Source of the DNA: Setaria digitata
Taxonomy: Eukaryota; Nematoda; Chromadorea; Rhabditida; Setariidae
Assembly: GCA_003640385.1 (NCBI GenBank)
Contig: RCAB01000177.1
Coordinates: 1-64,000, forward strand
DNA: 64,000 bases
Reading direction: 5' to 3'
Shown here: piece after piece, positions 20,429 through 44,400 of the stretch
Layout: each line of letters opens with the position of its first letter
How positions within the stretch are numbered: the stretch's first letter is position 1
Notes under the pieces: generated by a model
The model's database searches: none
The model's input: only the letters and a program-made list of their open reading frames with translations
What the model was told of the DNA's origin: nothing
Translations under genes and position numbers: made by a program

Positions 20429-23400
20429 CAGAAACAAAAGATAATGGATGGATGAAATATCGTCTTAATACTGAACTACCATTTCTTTAAATGCATCTGA
20501 TTTGACAATTTGTGTTAAGTAACATTTTTTGAGGTCAAAAACTGAAACTGGAAAATAAGAAGTGAGTTCGACCAATATGAAAGTGTCCTAATATATCATG
20601 CAAATTCAACTTTATCCCAATTTTTTTTTTTTTGAAATCATGATAACCTAATTTGAAAGAATCAATGAAGTCCAAAGAACAACAGCAGCAATTAAAAAGT
20701 GTTACTATTAGAAAACGTTACACAAGTCTGTTACAGTCTTAAAATGTAATGATATAATTATCGTCTGATTTATCGTATCGTACACGAAAATGATCCAAAA
20801 TTAATGTTGGAAATTAACAAAAAAAAAAAAAACAAAAACAAATGTGCATTTAAAGGAATTAGGATAATTATTTCAATTTAGTGAATAATTTTGATGCATC
20901 ATCGAGAAATTCACCGCAATAAGTAACTATGAAACTGGTTAGAAAGAGCAATTTCTACAGCATTTCCATCTTCTTCTTCTTCTACTACCTTTGAATTCCG
21001 CCCGAAAGTTCTTGTCTGCTCTGAGGAAAACATTTCTGAACAATTCACTTCTATTCTAGCACATGTACATTCCATTTCATTCTAGCTTTCATTTCTCACT
21101 ATCAGTCTAGTACTATCACTCATGCATGCCTTTTAAATTTCCGCATTCACACAAGTAAACGATCGGTTCTAATTTCGGTGACAGCGCTTGTTTGGATTGG
21201 AATAATTCCAATAAGGCAGAAATTTAAAAAAATTTTTCACCTCATTAAGAGTAAAATCCAAATTAGAATTACGTCAATGAAAGAAGAAGGTTTGACAGAA
21301 ATATGCACAGATAATGATGAATGAATCAGTTTAGTATATGTTAGAAGAAAACTAACATATGTGACAGAAAATTTCATTAAGTAAAATTAAATTTTTTTTT
21401 TCTTTCAAATATAAATTGAAAATTTTTCTGCAACGAAAAATAACAATGGTAAATGTATGACTAATCCTTATGTTATCATTTCCGAAGTTTTTTATTCTCA
21501 TTTTATGCTAAATTTATTATTGTCACCTCTTCTATCTACAACTTTTAGAATTCAAAATTGTGGATCTGTGCAAAAATACAGAAGCAATAGAATGAAATTC
21601 GTTGAAAAATGCTTAAAACATTATGCAAAAAAATTTTTTCCTAAAGAACAAAAAAAAAAAAAAAATGTTATACGAAATAATAACAGTAAAACAGAACCAA
21701 TCTTGCATGCAGTCAGCATAAAATTAGATTCTTGTCTCCCTCATTTTAGACCAATCCAATGAATTAAATAGAAAAGGAATTATAAATGATGCAGAAAATT
21801 ACTTCTACACTGCACATTCCAAACAACGTTTTTGTTAATTTTAGTTTCAATTATTTTTCGGCAAAACTAAACTACTAAACCCGACAGCCCTATCTATAAT
21901 CATGCAAATCTAGCAATGACTGAATGCATGATTCAGCACTTTTCTGATAGCAGAAAGGAACAAGCTAAATGAGACATATTAAATGGAAAGTTTTAATATT
22001 ATCTGATCAGACCCATCAATAATCTAGTGAGGAATGATTAACATTTCAGGTTAAGCAGACAAACCTCGATCATCGAACTTATTGCGATAGAATTCGTTCA
22101 CTGGCACTGATATCATAGTGAACACTTTTCTGAAGAGGAATGCAACAACTTACGTATGTCAGATTCTTGCTCCCTCACGTGAGAGTAATTCAAGCAGTCA
22201 TCGGGAAATGCAACGTGTAACGTGTCTTCATGATCAATTTCCCGGGGAAATGGGACAAGGCAGAAGTAACGATGGAAAAATATTGCAACAAAGTAAATAA
22301 AGGAAGCAAATGACGATATGGGATAGGGTAGTCGCAGCCCGCAGGAACGGGGAGATGATGATCGTACGACGATTGCAGTATTGAAGAAACGTGCCACCGT
22401 GACATGGCCGTCCCGTCGCCAACCCGAGAACCGGTCTGTCCCCCTAAACTATGCTGAAAATGGTCCACGATCGGTGGGCATGACATTGCTGCAGGCGGAT
22501 CCATCCCATTGCATCTCTTCTAAATTTATATACATTCACGTATTTTCACTATATTATCACTAAATACACTGTAGGGAATGGTACATTTGATAGACTGATT
22601 CCTCACGTACGTCTAAATCTACTGTTGGCTACGTTTCTCGGTGAAGTGCCCCTGCTGGTACGCTTATCAGTGCAACACCTTCTGCTGTGCTACTAGTTAT
22701 CATAAAAGCTTTCTGTTAAAGAAACTCTTTCTACAGATGCTAAAATCGCTAGAGTGATTTAGTGTGGAGAGAGGAATGTGACAGAACTGTAACAGTGTTT
22801 CTTAGCAGACGTTAATTAGCAGGTAGTATAATGACTTATACTTGATGGAGTCAAATTACAGGTATTTGATGATGATAATCACTGATGATAGCAGGCAGTT
22901 TCAATACTAAATGTTCAAATTAATCTCAGAACTACATTAAATGGTTCAATTTTGCAGATAGATAATCATATGGAAGGTGAAAGTTCGAAACATAATTAAA
23001 CTGAAAATGGTGGAGGAATTCGATCTCAAAAAGTGAAAATTGGAAGATTAGTTGAGAGATGGGAGGGAAAAGGAATGTTAGTGCTACACAAACACCGTAA
23101 TTGATTGAAGTCGAGGGGCAAATGTAGCCTCATCAGCTTACAGCTGCGCTATCAACTATTTCGGCTGATTGATGTAAGAAGAGAGTTTGATGTCAGAAGT
23201 CATTTCTAAGGTAAATGCCCGTTTCCGGTTCCGTAGTACTCTGTTTCAATCAGAAACGTTCAAATGCTATCCGAGATAAATCGAACAAAGAACGGTCTTA
23301 TCTGCTTATAATCAGATTCCGGATTATTCATCTGATCAGTTATCAATATTTCACAAACATTTGCAATTATCGGTCTTGCTACTTATCGTTGGAGCTTTTT

Positions 23401-23719
23401 GAAAAGCAAAAATTATAACAAAAATTCCATTCATCAATCCTGTGTCACTGGAACAATCACATAGCATTACCATCTCGAATATTTCATTCGCAGAGATGAA
23501 GAAAATTTGATGATTTACGAACTTTTCTAGACGCAAACCTTGGACAAAAAAAAGAAAGACAAGAGATCTATAACATTACTAATCAGTAGTAGAGAAGAAC
23601 TATATTGAGATAATAAATAATGATAGCAGAAATAGAGTTATGAATAGCGAACTTTAGTCACTAAGCAGCAGTCTTTAATATGTAAATGAAGCGGAAAGAA
23701 AATAACTTCCCTTCCATTT

Positions 23720-23743
23720 CTTCTCTCTCTCTCTCTCTCTCCC
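23720..23743. repeat. (CT)n microsatellite upstream of ama-1
   Basis: A short CT dinucleotide run about 0.5 kb upstream of the ama-1 start codon. It could act as a polypyrimidine promoter element, but nothing beyond its position shows this. Confidence 0.7.
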
Positions 23744-24229
23744 TTCTCTACAATATGTAGCATTACGATAAGATAAGAACGAAGCAATGAAATAAGCTCA
23801 TTATCTTAAATCAAGTCTACACTTAATTAAGCCGACTTATCAATCTTCCTAAGCACTTTTCTTTAGAGGTTATTCTAATGATTTTCTTTAGGCTATCTTC
23901 TTTATTTGCATAACGATCCCTGCTGCACAGTAAACCGTAGCATACCGTTTCTACTCGTTATGCTAAGGTTTCATTTAGACAGGTTAATTACCAAGGGTGT
24001 TTATTAACGACAACATGTGTATACCCGTAATTTCCGTTAATTGGCTATGTATGGATAGCTTTAGACGTCACCTTTCCGTGCTAATTATCAATGCTCAGGA
24101 AGCTAGCCATAGAGGATTTATCATTTATACGACTCATATTTGTTTATGATTAAGTACACTTATTTCTCAGATAAGTTGGAAGAAAAGATATCAGTTTTGA
24201 TCAAATAATTGAAGACAGAGCACAGTTTA

Positions 24230-36836
<12,607 letters not shown>

Positions 36837-39298
36837 TTTCTTGACATCATTTATCATAACCGTGAGCAATTGTTTCTGGCAGTTATGATTACATCAGATG
36901 TTAAGAGCTTTCTAGATAAACATTTAATAGTTTTTGATAATATATATGTAAAAATGTAAGTCTTCCAAGGATGGGGCTTCTTGTATTTAAAATAGTACTC
37001 CTTGTTCTTAGGATTACCTTGTTTGTAGCTAGTGAATGTGGTGTGTGGGTTATGTAATGATCTTGGAAATGACCATGATCTTTTATCAAATATATCTTGG
37101 CCTTTGTAGATTTTTGTGTTTGTCATTTCTGCTTGATCTCAACTGGAAGATGATGCTCTTTTTTTTCAGTTATCCTTTTTGATGCGGATTCCTACTTCCA
37201 TTATCCTTTTTTAATCGGTTTTTGAACAGCACATGAATTGGTTACGACTTCATGTAAAGAAACCGTGTGGATGAGTCGAAATTAAAACTAAGTAGTGACT
37301 TAGTAGATGAGATTTTCGTGGCTATAATGGTGTGTTTACGATTTCAAAGATTTTTTTTTTTTTTTTTTTTTAAGAATGAGAGCATTCATTATACCATTCC
37401 AATGTATTGTTATGTTTACAGTATTACAATATAAATATCTTTGTTTGTTTTTTTAATTGTACATTGCCTATCATTTGCAAAGCTGGTCACTTAAGAAGTG
37501 AAAGATTTGTCGAGTAAGTTAGCCAATTTTTATGTCGTGTATCACATACATGAAGTACAAGTATTGTGTACACGTGTCCTGTTTATCGGGAATACCAGAC
37601 TGATGTGATATAATTGTACCACAATATTTATACTGCATGAAAAGGAGAATGGAACATTATTGAAGCCAATAGTGCTTGAATATCTAAAATTTGGCACTTT
37701 TCCTTTAGTTCTTTTGTAGTCGACTGAACATACACGGAAAATGTGGACTTCTTTATCCTCTGTGACGAAAAATTTGCACATTTAAATATGCAACAAACTA
37801 AAAGATCCAAAATTTGTTTTAATTAGTCACGGATAACATTGAATTGTCTTATTAAATTGTAAAATTTGAATCAACTAGTAGAAAGTTTTGGGTTTCGACC
37901 TTTAAGACTTGAATTTCTTCTAAGTTCTTCCTAAATTCCGCTTAATAGTATGTGAGAACTTGTGTTTCTTTGTATCACTATCTCAGATGAAAGCGTTATT
38001 CTAATCATTTATTATTGGCCATATTTCGATCCTAGTTTCCAATTTGATTTTGACTTGCACATCAATTTCGAACCGCTTTAAATTCTCACTAACAGAAACA
38101 TTAGAAATTTTTTCTTATTATTGTGCATCTTTCACCTAACTTCTAGTCTTGGTAACCTTATTAGCAGCAAGCGATATTCATAATTTTATAATTATTGCAA
38201 ATATTTTTGCTCCAAAATGAATATCAACTGATTAGTATTAGTTTCTTAGTTTCAGATAATTAACGTTACTCATCAAGTTAGCATTTCTTGAAGTTTTGCA
38301 GTGACATGAGGTGAAATATTGACATTGATAATGTTTATCCAGTTAGTTGTTGGTGCTACTGAAACTTCATCTGAAAATGATAAGGCTGGTGTTCCGGCTC
38401 GATAGCAACGAAGGTCTAGACTAAAGCTTGCGTATGTCAATCACACTGAAATATTTGTTTATTTCATATTAACAAACAACTGAAAGGCAAAATTAGATGG
38501 AGAAATGCCGCAAAAACTCACATTTTATCCAATCATTGTAAATGATAATCACAAAATGTGAATTGAAGTCATCTTCAGTGAAATTACTAGAATTTGATAC
38601 TACCACAAATCAAATTATTTTTTTTTTTTCATTTTTATTTTGAGGATTTGATAATCAAAAAGTTTTCTGATGGTAAATGATTGCCTATCCGAAGTTTATT
38701 TAATCAATTCCAAAAGGAGTAATAACTAGAATTGCAATAAAATCAATCAGTTTTGCTTGATCCAATTTCTTTCACTCTTATTTTTTTGCTAAGTTTTTAC
38801 CACTCATCTTTTTTTTTTTCGATCATTTCAATGATTGAAATTTGTATGCATTTTGAAATAAAATTTATTATCAAAATAGCATATGTAAATTGTTCGACGA
38901 GTGGCACAAAAATCACACAGAGGAACTGAACTTTTTTAATTTGCTGAATTGTTTATTTCTGCGGAGGTGTAAATTTCATTTGAGTGAAAATGATGAAAGT
39001 GAGTGAATGTGAAGGAAAATGAAGAAAGCAAGTTAAATGAATAATCGATTTGAAGTAAATTAATGGTTAGGAATTTCATCCCAAATATGTCCTAATGAAG
39101 TTGCACTTTCCGGATGTTAAAGCTTGATTAAAAAAAATCAACAGCTCGTAAACTGAGGCTATCAATTCTATCTCCTAACTGATATGATTCATTATTGTTT
39201 TAAAATTAGAATGTTTGCTAATTAATTGGTGAAATAGTTATGGATCTGAAAACTTATTTCACAACATTCATTCATCTAGTAGATTTGCCTTAATTTAG
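36837..39298. other. Spacer after ama-1, no gene recognised
   Basis: This 2.5-kb stretch lies between the convergent 3' ends of ama-1 and the cysteine-cluster gene, so it should hold both 3' untranslated regions. Minus-strand open frames at 37542-37810 resemble no known family and lack convincing splice or start context. Confidence 0.6.
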
Positions 39299-40172
39299 TC
39301 ATTGAATGAAAGCAGGAGAATTTCGTCTACGTCCGCTGCCGTGACCGATACCAAAACACGAGCAGCACACTGATCCTTTCAGTAGTGATGGTACCTGCTG
39401 TATCGGTGACAAAATTTGTGGTAGTAGTTGTTGTATTCCTACTCCTTGTCCAATCGCTGGAATTGGTAGTGGCCCAGGTACTATTTGCTGTGGTGTAAGT
39501 ATTTGGTTCCCAATCACTGGAATTGGTAGTGGTACCAGTTGCTGTGGTACCACTGTTTGATTTATTCGATTGCAACAAGTTGAGGACAGTTGACAGCATA
39601 TACGTCGGGTTATTTGACAACAGCGAGGTACTACTACTGGTTGTTGACAGCAGCAACAACTAAAATTTCAGCATTTTCAGGTTGTTATGCTTCATCAAAG
39701 AGGTACTACCATATGATACCTTAGCTACTTCTTATCTATTCTAGAACTTAAATTTTTAGGTCCGATTTGGAAATCGACAAATTATTTATCTAAAGACAAT
39801 CTCATTCTTGATAAATAGTCGTCTACTAATTGCCTAGATTTTTAGACTATCATGCTGACAAATAGATAATGAAATTTTAGATTAGATAAGAAAATTAAAA
39901 TTTAAACAAATCAAATGGAAAGAACGGCCGAGCGTTGCCTTCTTTTTTTTTTTAATTAATAAAAATATTGCGTTTATATATATTTAAAAGAAAAAAAAAA
40001 AAATAGCAAATTACCGTAAGCAGCAACAGCAACGGCCACATCCATTAAACGGTCCAACTTGTCGTTTGAATCGTGGAATAGCCTGAAGTAATTTCTTGGC
40101 CAATTCAGGATTTTCTAGTGGTGTGGTATGAGTTACTACTATGAATAGAGATAGCAGCATGGAAATAATCAT
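39299..40172 (-). CDS. Secreted cysteine-cluster protein, function unknown
   Basis: Two exons, 40172-40015 and 39659-39299, encode 172 aa. I do not recognise the family. Residues 1-17 form a signal peptide (MIISMLLSLFIVVTHTT). A dibasic RFKR at 34-37 suggests propeptide cleavage, giving a mature start at QVGPFNGCGR. Cysteines are strikingly clustered: Cys45, 48-51, 54-57, 66-67, 74-75 and 81-82. A Pro/Gln/Ile-rich stretch follows, with the motif PLPIP(V/A)IG twice, then a second cluster (VCCSCFGIGHG) and a basic RRR near the C-terminus. The single intron falls between two CCCC runs. A TATA box (40276-40282, minus strand) stands about 105 bp upstream of the ATG, fitting a regulated, highly expressed secreted product. 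Candidates by composition are a cuticle/eggshell structural protein or an excretory-secretory product; neither can be shown here. Confidence 0.8.
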
Positions 40173-40275
40173 GATAGTAGTGTTTAGAAATATTATGTTT
40201 TGCGTTTATTACGACGATTCCTTGTTGCACTAGACAGGTAGGAGGACACTAATACTATGGTTAGCTTTTAGTTCA

Positions 40276-40282
40276 TTTTATA
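40276..40282 (-). promoter_or_regulatory. TATA box of the cysteine-cluster gene
   Basis: Reads TATAAAA on the minus strand in the context CACTATAAAATG, about 105 bp upstream of the ATG at 40172. It is the only clear TATA motif I noted next to a start codon in this window. Confidence 0.55.
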
Positions 40283-41480
40283 GTGAGTGGATTGTGATTG
40301 GTGACTTAACAATTTTTCAAGTATTTGAAATTTTGAACATCAAAGGGATTTTTTCTCTTTTTATTGAACAACAATAGAAAATAGTTGTCGAAGAAGGCTA
40401 CTTACTAATGAATTAAAAGGCAACGATCGAGACTAGACTATATTTTTTGGTATTAAGATGGTTGAGAATGATTATGCAAACAAAAGTTAGCATTCTTGAG
40501 AGGAGAAAAAACAAAATTTTTCTCTTTTTTTTTTTTTTGTTCATTAACTGGCCAAATGTTGTTTGAAAGTATTGGGATAAGAATAGCAGCAGTAGCTGCA
40601 ATAGTAATGAGAATGATAGTAGTAGCAAGAGATAAAAAAAAAAAAAAATCCTCTTTTTTTTTTTGGAAGTCATTTTTAATTTAATGAAAATCCAAGAAAT
40701 GCAAAAAAAAAAAAAAAACCATCGATTAAAAAATGAATATATTTTGTTAGCTTTTTTCTTTTTCCTTTTCGTTTTAATAAAAAAAAAAAAAAATTTTTTT
40801 CTTTTGAAATTCGTTAAGAATGTACGGATTATTATTGCAGTCTCTCTCTTCTCACATTCAATAATAATTGGCCACTTAATAAATGGCCAAAAAAATTCCC
40901 ATGATAAATTTTTTTTTTTTTTTTTTTTTGATCTTAAAATGATTGGAAGTAGTGTGATTACAATGAGTATAATTTGAAGATGCACTTATTATAAGGTAAG
41001 AAAGTCTAAGTTCCTTTAATAAGCTTGTGGTTTTTTTTTTTTTTTTTTTTTTTGGCAAATTTTTGTGCTCAATGTGTATAAATGAATGTTCTGTTGCAGG
41101 AATATTTCACCTCAAGCTGAGGACGAGAAACGAAGCAGTAGTAGCAGTAGCATCATTAGCAGGTGGCAGCTGTTCCGGCAGTTTAATCTAGTTGCTAACA
41201 ACAGTTATTCTCATCAATCGATCTCATATGAAATTATTTTGAGTAATATTTTTTCAATATTTCGGAATTTTGACATTTCATAATTGAAAATTGACGATGA
41301 AGTTAAGTTTTGGGATGAAAATGAAACTAAATCTAAGATGTTCAAGTCTATCTAACTGAAAATTTAGGATGAACTAGGAAGCGAAATCTAACACAGCCGA
41401 GTTCTAACTGATTGAAAGTATCTATTCAGTAATGTGAATATTACGAATGTGCTATTTTTTTCTTTTTTTTTTTTTTCACC
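40283..41480. other. Intergenic region between divergent cysteine-cluster and nicotinic receptor genes
   Basis: Dominated by poly-A/poly-T runs, which produce long but meaningless Lys- and Phe-rich frames on both strands (40413-41058). A GC-richer patch at about 41098-41200 starts after a TTGCAG acceptor-like site and contains the palindrome CCTCAAGCTGAGG. It might be a 5' untranslated exon of the receptor gene. Confidence 0.5.
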
Positions 41481-44400
41481 ATGAACACTTCATTGCTAAT
41501 TCAGCTCACTGTCACAATGCTTACTGGTAAGAATTTGAAATTTTATTTAAACTATATACTGTAATATTTATTCAACGAATAAAAGTTAATTTAACATAGC
41601 ACACAGTAAGCTTATCTAATCATTGTAACCGTAGAAATAAAAATATTTAAATTTAAAAAAATTAAATCATTTCTAACAATGCAAATGTTTCCTTTAAATT
41701 TTGCTAAATTAATTTCAGTAAATGATCTGTCATGTAATCGCTATGCAGATCAGCTATATGAGGATTTATTGTATTTTTACAATAAAAATGTAAGACCTGT
41801 ACGAAATGCAAGCAGTGCTGTACAAGTTAGATTTGGTGCATCATTAATTCGAATCATTGATGTGGTTAGTTTAGTTTAGTTAATTTTCTAAATTATTACA
41901 TTTGTAATTTGAAAAAGGAAAAAAAAAAAGTAGTATCAGAGATGTGACCTAAATGATAACGCGTATTTTACGAAATTTATTGATAACTTTTCATTTCTTT
42001 CTTTTTTTTTTTCATCACTTCATCACTTCACCAGAAATTTTCAGTGATTTTAGGAGTTTTACTAATTGTTAAGAAAAGCCATCATTTCGTAACAAAACTA
42101 AGAAAGTATAATGAAAATAGAATAAATTATCAATTTGCTTATTAATTCACTGATAAAGATACAAAATTATTATATTAATATACACTAATAATCAGTTACT
42201 TTTCTTTTATTAATGGTAAAAAATCATTTGATAATGCTGATTCAAATATTTGTGATACACCGCAATCCGATGGACAGTATGTTGCCGGCTGACCTGAAAA
42301 TTCATAGGAAATGTTTAAGTATTTTGAAAAAGAAATCAATCGAAGAAATCAACCTTTGATCACTAAAAATCCAGAAATCTGAATGGAAAGAAAAAAAATG
42401 ATGGTGAAACCTGGCTCTCCAGGTGGCCCCCATGGTCCTTCTACGCCTGCTTTTCCATTTCGTCCTGGTGGCCCGATAGGACCGATCTTACCCGGTTTTC
42501 CAGCAAAACCTGACTCTTTAGCTGGTTTGCCTCGTGGTCCTGTAGGTCCTTTTGGTCCTGATGGACCAAGTGGACCTTTCAGCCCTTTAACTCCAATACC
42601 AGATATTATTGTTTCACCAGGTGATCCTGGAAGACCGGTAGGACCTCTAATACCAGGTGGTCCTGGTAGACCAATCTCTCCTATTGGCCCATTTTCTCCC
42701 GGAATTCCTGGTGGACCTGCTTCACCAACCTGACCAGTTTCTCCAGTTTGTCCACGTTCACCTTGCAGTCCTCTGAAACAATGTCTGGCTAGAGGAAGTG
42801 TAAGCGAGACTTAAAAATGACTTGAAGTAAAAGGCAATCAAAGTTCAATGTACAATTTCAATTAAAGTGGAAAATTTTCTTGCAAATTGGAAGAATACCT
42901 CTGTCCGGGAGGTCCAGCTGGACAGATCGCACACGGTAGCTCATCTTCCGGTGCAAGCTCAACATCATAACCATCATCACCTGCCAGTCCTGGATTGCCA
43001 GCCAAACCTGGTAGGCCATCTTCACCAGCAGGTCCACTAAGTCCAGGTGGGCCTATTGGGCAGCTAAATCTTTGTCTTTTAAGAGTGCATATGCATAATA
43101 TCTGTGTGTATGTATCTATCTAGAATCAATAAATATTTCATGATTCAATGCCAACTGTTTCAGAGAAAAACCAAAGCCTTTCATTTAGGAATGAAAAGAT
43201 TGAAAATGCAGCCAAGCTACCGAAATTTCTTAGTTTCAGTGCTCAGAGGGGACCTAATTCTATCCATATTTCTCATTTTTCTCACATTATCATTGTTTCC
43301 AATCTTTTCATCTGTTTAAAGTAATTTTGGCTGAAATTCTTTCTTCCCTTCTTTTTTTTTCTCCAAAATAATTTTATGAAGAATTAAAAAAAAAACCGAA
43401 CCCAAGTTGTATGCATCCGGAACAGATCACCTGTTTACTGCTACTAAATATTTGTGAACGACGAGTTCGAAGTATCATTGCTGCTCCCATTTCATGTCCC
43501 ACTGAATTCATTTCATCCCATATTTTAGATGATTTTTCCTGAAAAAAAAAAAAAGGAATGAATGATTCGGTCATATTCTAGTGGAGGAAATCGTCAAATA
43601 TCATTTCTACTGTAGAAAACTTGCTACATTTTGAAATTTTAGATCCATTCAATTTGTAAGCATTTTGCAATCTTCTCTAATTTCTTACTTTCAAATGAGC
43701 TGATTTCGTGATCGTATACGATCGTTCTTGTTCTGCTTTCCAATAAATTGTTGGAATGGTAAAGAGTAATATTACAACTGTTGCCGAACTGATTAGCGTT
43801 GTGCCTATTGCTAGAGAATGAAAATAATCATCGATAGTCATTTTCTTTTTAACTGAAATTTATTTCAATAAAAATTCTCTCAATAAGCAACTTTTTCACA
43901 TCTTTTTTTTTCCCGATTATTTAATGATATATTTATTTGGAAATTAATGATCATCTGAGTTTATGCTAATTTTTGTAAAATATTTTATTGAAAAAAGAAA
44001 AGAAAAAGTTCAAATTACAAAAATGAGAAAGCAAGCATCGAAAGTATCCTGATATGAGATCGATTGCGATCAAAATTGAACCAACCAAAAGTGTACAGAA
44101 TTGTACGGAAATGAATTTAGAGGATTTAAGGAGCTATTTTCGAGTAAAGGAACTGATCGGTTCATAGTGATATCATGCTGCCTACCAATTAAACTAATTA
44201 TTTTCATCTATTCCCAATATATCAGAGATAGATGAAAATAAAGTTTTTGAAATGTGTGTCGAAACAATGTGCGCAATTAGGGAGGGATGGGATGTCTCAC
44301 CCTTCCGTAGATCCTAATGAGACTCTCCCAAATTCCTAAAAAAGGAAAAATTAGAAAAGAACAACAAATAAAGAATGACAGACAGAATTTGGGTCAGCTG

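Larger units (their letters stand above)
14975..24229. other. Long spacer between divergent pak-1 and ama-1
   Basis: This 9.3-kb region lies upstream of both pak-1 (minus strand) and ama-1 (plus strand), so it should hold both promoters and probably pak-1 5' untranslated exons. It is mostly AT-rich with homopolymer tracts. Exceptions are an exon-like 90-bp piece at 15441-15530, a tandem repeat at 16783-16862, a direct duplication at 16978-17195, a CT microsatellite near 23720-23743 and a GC-richer island at about 22160-22510. I recognised no complete protein-coding gene. Confidence 0.6.

Noticed and set aside
22113..22504. Overlapping open frames on both strands as a separate gene
   Set aside because: No recognisable domain and several competing frames. 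Kept only as a finding about the GC-richer island.
37542..37810. Minus-strand open frames of 60-79 aa downstream of ama-1
   Set aside because: Base composition is like the flanks, with no splice partners and no resemblance to known proteins.
40413..41058. Long Lys/Phe-rich open frames on both strands
   Set aside because: They are translations of poly-A and poly-T runs, with no domain, start context or splice logic.
42383..42733. Plus-strand Gly/Pro-rich open frame that looks like a collagen
   Set aside because: It is the antisense shadow of the real minus-strand collagen exon (42411-42772). Only the minus strand has proper Gly-X-Y frame, splice sites and terminal domains.
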